Of a DNA stretch of 64,000 nt, positions 59,368 through 64,000 are shown piece by piece. The position numbers and the translations under genes were made by a program. The number at the start of each line of letters is the position of its first letter. The first letter of the stretch is position 1. The notes under the pieces are model-generated. The model had not been told where the DNA came from. It searched no databases and saw only the letters and a program-made list of their open reading frames with translations. Source of the stretch: Halichondria panicea (taxonomy: Eukaryota > Porifera > Demospongiae > Suberitida > Halichondriidae); the NCBI RefSeq assembly GCF_963675165.1, contig NC_087380.1, positions 6,394,071 to 6,458,070 of the forward strand, read 5' to 3'.

Positions 59368-60951
59368 ATGTCCGTGTATCAAAGTGCTAGGAGAAGAAAG
59401 CCTGCAAACAATGATGAGAAAAGGCAGTCAGTTTACTTGCCTCAAGATAAACACACTCATTTGCAGAAACCTCTAAAAGAGACAGCATTTGAAGATCCTA
59501 TCTTTCCTGGAAAGGTAGCTAATTTTTTCTCCAGCATTTTCTATTATTACGTTTTGTTGCTGTAGGTTGTGACAATTGAAAGAGGGCATCCAGGACTAGG
59601 GGCTATAGCTGTTCCTACTAGCATTATACGAGAATCGTTTCACAGAAGAGTTGGAATTCAAGAGATGATCGATCCGTCTGGTGTCTACAAGCTCCGCACA
59701 GTTGAGATAAAGAGGAATCACGGAGAAAGCATAGGTTTCTATATAAGGCAAGGTGATGGCTGGAAACGAGAGGGTGGAGTCTTTGTGTCCAGAGTGAATC
59801 TTGGTAGCGTGGTGGACGTCAATGATTTGCTACACGTTGGAGAGGAGATCGTGAAAGTGAATGGAGTAAATATCACAAAGATGCCTTTGAATGATGTGGT
59901 ATCACTCATTCAGAAGAAAAGAAACATTCTACGCCTTACAGTGAAACTTCCTACTTCTGAAGCAATCTTACAAACATTTTCTGCAAAACATCGACTCCCA
60001 GTGTCACAAGAGATCCCTCCTACAGTCACTATTCTCAATGATGACATTTCAGTACAAATTAAATCCACTCCAGAAATTGATCGAGCTGAACTCAATCGAG
60101 CACAAGACAGTACTAACGATGATGATAAAGAGCTCACAAGAACTAGTAGAAGCACTCCTAAATTAGCTGACGATGCCGCAATAATAACGGAGCCAATTAT
60201 TTCCTCAATGCCTGAAGAAGCAAGTATGACATCTTCCGATTCCCCAGAGTCCTCTCCTCCTCCCTCACCTCCCACGTCTCCAGTACCAGAGCTGCTGGAT
60301 TCACCACCACCTTCTCCTACTTTAGTGAACTTACCATCATTCAAACCGGCCGACAAGTATTCTTCACCAACCAGTGAAGACTCTTCATCATGTTCTGATG
60401 AATTGACTGATTCACTGAAAGATCTTCTAGACTTTCCATCTACATTTGATATTTTAACATCCGACAATGAATCAGATGTCTTGCTCGGCAAACAAACTCC
60501 ATCTCTCATGACATCATCTCTCTCCAGTATACCCCCCACATTGTTCCCTTACCCTCTAACACCTCCAGCATCTGTTTCATCGTCTGATTGTACCTCATCA
60601 GTAGACTCTCCCACTGTACCCATCTCTTACTCTCCTATACTGTTCCCACCTTCACAGCCTCACTCCTCACACTCTCTCACTCTTTCAAAATCATTCCCAC
60701 CTTCACCACCCCCTCCAACGCCCCCCACATCTCTCCCACCCTCACAGCCACCCACTCCACCATCCTCACCACCCCCTCCACTACCTACGTTTCCACCCCC
60801 CACATTGTCCGAACCAATTTTACCACCCACATCAAAACTAAGCGAATCTGATGTCGAAGACATTTTCAAAATGAATGAAATTGAGACTCATTTACGACAT
60901 TGGCTGACACATTATGAAACAAATGGTATGGAGCAGCAAACAAACATTTGA
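59368..60951 (+). CDS. Single-PDZ protein with proline-rich tail
   Basis: Two exons (59368-59514 and 59566-60951, 51-nt GT-AG intron) encode 510 residues. Residues about 90-177 form a PDZ domain: VEIKRNHGESIGFYIRQGDG, GVFVSRVNLGSV, LLHVGEEIVKVNGVNI. The carboxylate loop is IGFYI, the variant seen in Par-6-type PDZ domains, where an insertion also follows. No PB1 or CRIB motif is present, so it is not a Par-6 orthologue. From about 230 the chain is Ser/Pro/Asp-rich with polyproline blocks (SPPPSPPTSP, PPPPLPTFPPP) that could bind SH3/EVH1 domains. The C-terminus is a short predicted helix (THLRHWLTHYETNG). Likely a cortical scaffold; specific role unknown. Confidence 0.85.
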
Positions 60952-61695
60952 AGTTCTGTCAACACATGTCATTTTTCATAATGGACCATTACAAAATAAT
61001 AACCTCATATGAACGAATTATTGATGCCTCAGACTATTAACCATATGCTCCACAGTTTACAAGTAACACTATTGAAAGTGAACTCATTCAGATTTGCGCA
61101 GTGTATGTCATCATAGGCGTTAAAAATAATAAGAAAGTAAAAAAAGATAAGCACATACACACAGTAAAGATAAACCTAGCTAGCTACGTGCCTCAGACTG
61201 AAAACTTGGTCAACAGCTGTGCTGCGATACCAATCACAAGCACATTCAGTTGCGCAATGTTGTCATCATGGGCAAACAAATTATTATTAAATTTAAAACT
61301 AAATAATTATAAAAAAGAACATAAAATAAACTAGAACATAAATATGAGCTTTCAAGTTCTTCCTTGTCATCTCGGCACACCAAACAGGCATGATCAGATC
61401 AGGAAAATGGACAAATCATTCAGCCCCTAAAATTATAAAGCTAAAAATTGCCTTAAATTTACTATTATCTACATTCCTAGTTCTATAAAAATAAAAAGTC
61501 ACATCATAGCCAAGAAATTGGCTCAGTGAAGTGCTATCGTCAGAGACAGCAACCAGAAAAACTGGCAGCCATCTTAGACTTAAACTGATGAGTAATGAGT
61601 CATCATCAATGTGACGGCTAAGGGGGTGGGGCTACTGTACTTACCACAATAGGAAAGCAGGGTGGGGCTTGTAGCTGCAACACTTGCACAGTACT

Positions 61696-61762
61696 TGTGA
61701 GCTAGCTAGAGCTAGCTAGCTAGAGATAGTTAGCTACCGGTAGCTAGCTGGAGCTCACAATG
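61696..61762 (+). promoter_or_regulatory. Inverted repeat ending at the DAPP1 start codon
   Basis: TTGTGAGCTAGCTAGAGC is mirrored by GTAGCTAGCTGGAGCTCACAA, whose last bases abut the ATG. AGCTAGCT runs fill the middle. If transcribed it could form a long 5'-leader hairpin around the start codon; part of this is simple AGCT repetition. Confidence 0.4.
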
Positions 61763-62608
61763 GCTAGTTTTATACCCAGCCCTACACCAAGCAAAGAGGC
61801 CCATTCTCCTGAAGATCAGTTTTCTCGAGATCCCATGATGACCTTGAAGTGGTACCACCCTAATCTCAGTCGACACACAGCAGACTGTATGCTCATTGAC
61901 AATGCCCCTGAGGGCTCCTACCTTCTACGGCCCTCAAGCAACCACGATTCAGACAACTCTTATGTCCTATGTGTGAAGCTATCTTGTTCAGTACAGCACA
62001 TCAAGGTAATGATAATTCCTGGTGGTCATGGATACCGGTTCGGCAACAGTACTTTTAAAGATGTCAATGGACTTCGAAAACACATCGAGTTAGAAAAACC
62101 GGTGATTGGAGGAGATTCGGGAGTCACTGTTGTTTTGAAGTTCCCGTACATGAGATTTGTGGACGAGTCTCATATGTACACCGATGTTGTTCATCATGCA
62201 GTGACTAACATGATGGATTCCAGCTCCGACTCGGACAGCGAGTCATTGAACGAGAGTGTAGCCACTAGCCGTAAATACCAAGACGTTATGAAAGGAAGAG
62301 CAATATCAGCGAAAGAGGGTTACCTCACAAAGCAAGGGAAGTTTCCTAGAACATGGCGAGTGAGATGGTTTGTGTTACGAAACAATATCTTGAGCTACTA
62401 CAAGACAAAGCAATCCTCTAGACCCATCGACTCTTTAGATCTCTTTAAAGCATCAATGGTGGAGTATGATGACTCGAAACAAAAGGATTTTTGTTTTAGT
62501 ATCACATTTTCAAGGAGAACTTACTTCCTTTATGCCAACAATGCCGAGGACTGTCAAAATTGGGTAGAACTACTTAAATCAAAAGTGGGAAGTGATTCTC
62601 CGAGTTGA
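61760..62608 (+). CDS. DAPP1: SH2-PH adaptor, DAPP1 (Bam32) homologue
   Basis: One uninterrupted exon encodes 282 residues, as long as vertebrate DAPP1. The SH2 domain spans about 31-125, from WYHPNLSRHTADCML, with the phosphotyrosine-binding Arg at 57 in GSYLLRPSS. Tyr140 in ESHMYTDV sits where vertebrate DAPP1 has its Src-family-phosphorylated tyrosine. An acidic Ser/Asp linker leads to the PH domain at about 184-277: AKEGYLTKQGKFPRTWRVRW has the basic KxnKxR pattern of PtdIns(3,4,5)P3/PtdIns(3,4)P2-binding PH domains. Known role: recruitment to the membrane downstream of PI3K and tyrosine kinases. The absence of introns is odd compared with the multi-exon vertebrate gene. Confidence 0.93.
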   Translation: MASFIPSPTPSKEAHSPEDQFSRDPMMTLKWYHPNLSRHTADCMLIDNAPEGSYLLRPSSNHDSDNSYVLCVKLSCSVQHIKVMIIPGGHGYRFGNSTFKDVNGLRKHIELEKPVIGGDSGVTVVLKFPYMRFVDESHMYTDVVHHAVTNMMDSSSDSDSESLNESVATSRKYQDVMKGRAISAKEGYLTKQGKFPRTWRVRWFVLRNNILSYYKTKQSSRPIDSLDLFKASMVEYDDSKQKDFCFSITFSRRTYFLYANNAEDCQNWVELLKSKVGSDSPS

Positions 62609-63084
62609 TGTATTATAATTATAACATCACAACCAACACAGTCATTCTCTAGCAATGATTGTACATATTTATACTCCCTTATTAAGTTTCTGTGTATGGT
62701 TTTCATTGTATTCTTTTATACCACAAGTTTCTGACTATGTACACTGCACACCTTATGTATCGTATGATCATGTGATTTTTTTACTCATCGAAGACAATTT
62801 CAACGCTGCTTGTACATATAAACCAAATCATTTGTAATGATTATTGTTGATGGCACTTATTGATCATGAAGTGTTGACTATTGATCAAAACCACAACAGT
62901 TTACAACAAATAAAGAGTCAGTTTTAAAAATTTAAACAAGCATAAAGTGGTCGTGAGAAAATTAATACGTACACCTGGCAATACATGATAAAAACAACAG
63001 AAGAATGTGTACACAAAGAGCCTGAGGCATGCAGTTGCTACATAGCAGATATTAATATTATTATAATTATGTGTACATGTCTGA
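62609..63084. other. Convergent 3' region, DAPP1 and edge gene
   Basis: AT-rich with AATAAAG near 62909 that could serve as the DAPP1 poly(A) signal. No gene is seen. Confidence 0.5.
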
Positions 63085-63736
63085 TTAAGTACGCGTTCTC
63101 CAAGGGATTTCAATATTCTCCTTGTGAAGTGGACTGTATCGATGCAGCGGTGATTTGGGAGTGGTCGACGTCATGTTGCTTAGGAACGAGGATCGTATGG
63201 GAGAGATGAGAGTGTGTGAGAATGGAGAGTAGTTCTTATTGGTCGGGGGGGTTCTGGTCCGAGGCACGCCCCCTGGTCTGTTAGGGACCCTGTAGGAGGA
63301 AGGGGAATGAGTGGTGAACCAGATTGTATATGCATTGTTTAGAGTGTTGACAGCAAATGCCAAAACCTCTTGTAGTAATTAGTATGATCCAGTTAGCTGT
63401 TACTATAATAATATACTAAAGTGTACCACTATGGCATAGATAAACAAATATCTATGGACCACGTACAATTATCTTAGTACATAGTGTCCTGTAGTGCACA
63501 GTGCATTATGACCTACATAACATCCACCAAGTACAGTCACCTAGCAATGATAAACAAATCTATGGACCAATAAAATTATGTGTACATAAAAATTCCTGTA
63601 GTGTTCAGTGCAGTACAATGACTTAGACAAGCAAGCACAGCACTATAAGAATACATATAGCTACATGTACACATGCACCCACAAACTGAAAATGGAATTA
63701 CATTGTACAGTATATAATTAAGGCAATTATTCACGG

Positions 63737-63776
<40 letters not shown>

Positions 63777-63838
63777 GCTTTACCTTGTTTGCATAGAGGT
63801 AATGTCCTTGAGTGGGTCTTTCTGACAGATGGAGCCAG
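63085..63838 (-). CDS. 3' end of an unidentified gene with a KEN motif (partial)
   Basis: Two exons, 63838-63784 (55 nt) and 63289-63085 (205 nt), join in phase 2 and end in TAA. The peptide runs from GSICQKDPLKDITSMQTR to a Pro/Thr/Ser/Arg-rich end, SPLHKENIEIPWRTRT. Several Ser/Thr-Pro sites and a KEN box resemble cell-cycle proteins degraded through APC/C, but I cannot name the family. The 5' part lies beyond the right edge. Confidence 0.5.
63737..63775. repeat. (GT)n microsatellite
   Basis: About 38 bp of GT just 3' of the donor site of the 63838-63784 exon. Confidence 0.95.
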
Positions 63839-64000
63839 CTGTAAGAGTAGAATAACAACTGATTGAAGTGTATGAGGTTTGGAAACAGTCCAACATTAAA
63901 CAAAGCTACTATATATGCAGGGATTTCCAAACATTGTTTTTAATGAGACAAATTTGATTATAATTACATGTACTGTGTATGTAGGTGTGCCATGAATAAG

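Noticed and set aside
59910-60539. 209-codon minus-strand open frame
   Set aside because: It is antisense to the Ser/Pro-rich part of the PDZ gene; the plus frame carries the PDZ domain and continues in frame.

Overview
This is animal nuclear DNA, not prokaryotic. Genes are split by short GT-AG introns (many of 50-150 nt), the sequence is AT-rich, and it is full of foldback elements and CA/TG microsatellites. Five genes can be reconstructed exon by exon with consistent splice phases and match animal families: XRRA1, BTBD19, CDC14, DAPP1 and a single-PDZ protein. The compact layout, the abundance of small inverted-repeat elements and the lineage-specific Death-domain genes suggest a sponge (probably a demosponge). 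That is inference, not proof.

Right part (about 41.6-64 kb) is a stable gene neighbourhood. XRRA1 (14 exons, minus) and BTBD19 (7 exons, plus) are head to head, 178 bp between start codons. BTBD19 and the CDC14 phosphatase gene (13 exons, minus) are tail to tail. CDC14 is head to head with a PDZ gene (plus, 2 exons), followed by an intronless DAPP1 gene (plus). The last two exons of an unidentified minus-strand gene with a KEN motif lie at the right edge.

Left part (1 to about 41.5 kb) is a duplicated, repeat-rich array on the minus strand. In transcription order the repeated unit is: a two-RRM SREK1-like gene, a copy of the last exon of XRRA1, a Death-domain gene, then an array of small phase-0 'tail' exons. 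Six Death-family copies are visible. Copies 1, 3, 5 and 6 keep open frames across correctly phased exons, copy 2 is frameshifted, copy 4 is a relic. The Death domain and the following conserved region are constant, while the C-terminus is swapped: a short tail anchor (1, 5), a full transmembrane helix encoded by an intron that can be spliced out (3), or a 307-residue glycine-rich membrane-like exon (6). Three SREK1-like copies and two exon fragments are present, all lacking the RS domain and mostly decaying.

Other elements include an intron-containing Ty3/gypsy-type integrase gene without LTRs (19.8-22.3 kb, plus), three members of a terminal-inverted-repeat transposon family whose empty sites survive in paralogous segments, several MITE families, a 390-bp-arm inverted repeat at 13.4-14.8 kb, and a roughly 300-bp CA/GCAC microsatellite.

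The most interesting system is the Death-domain array: local segmental duplication combined with exon replacement and possible alternative intron retention gives one Death-fold module a series of different C-terminal, mostly membrane-directed, endings.
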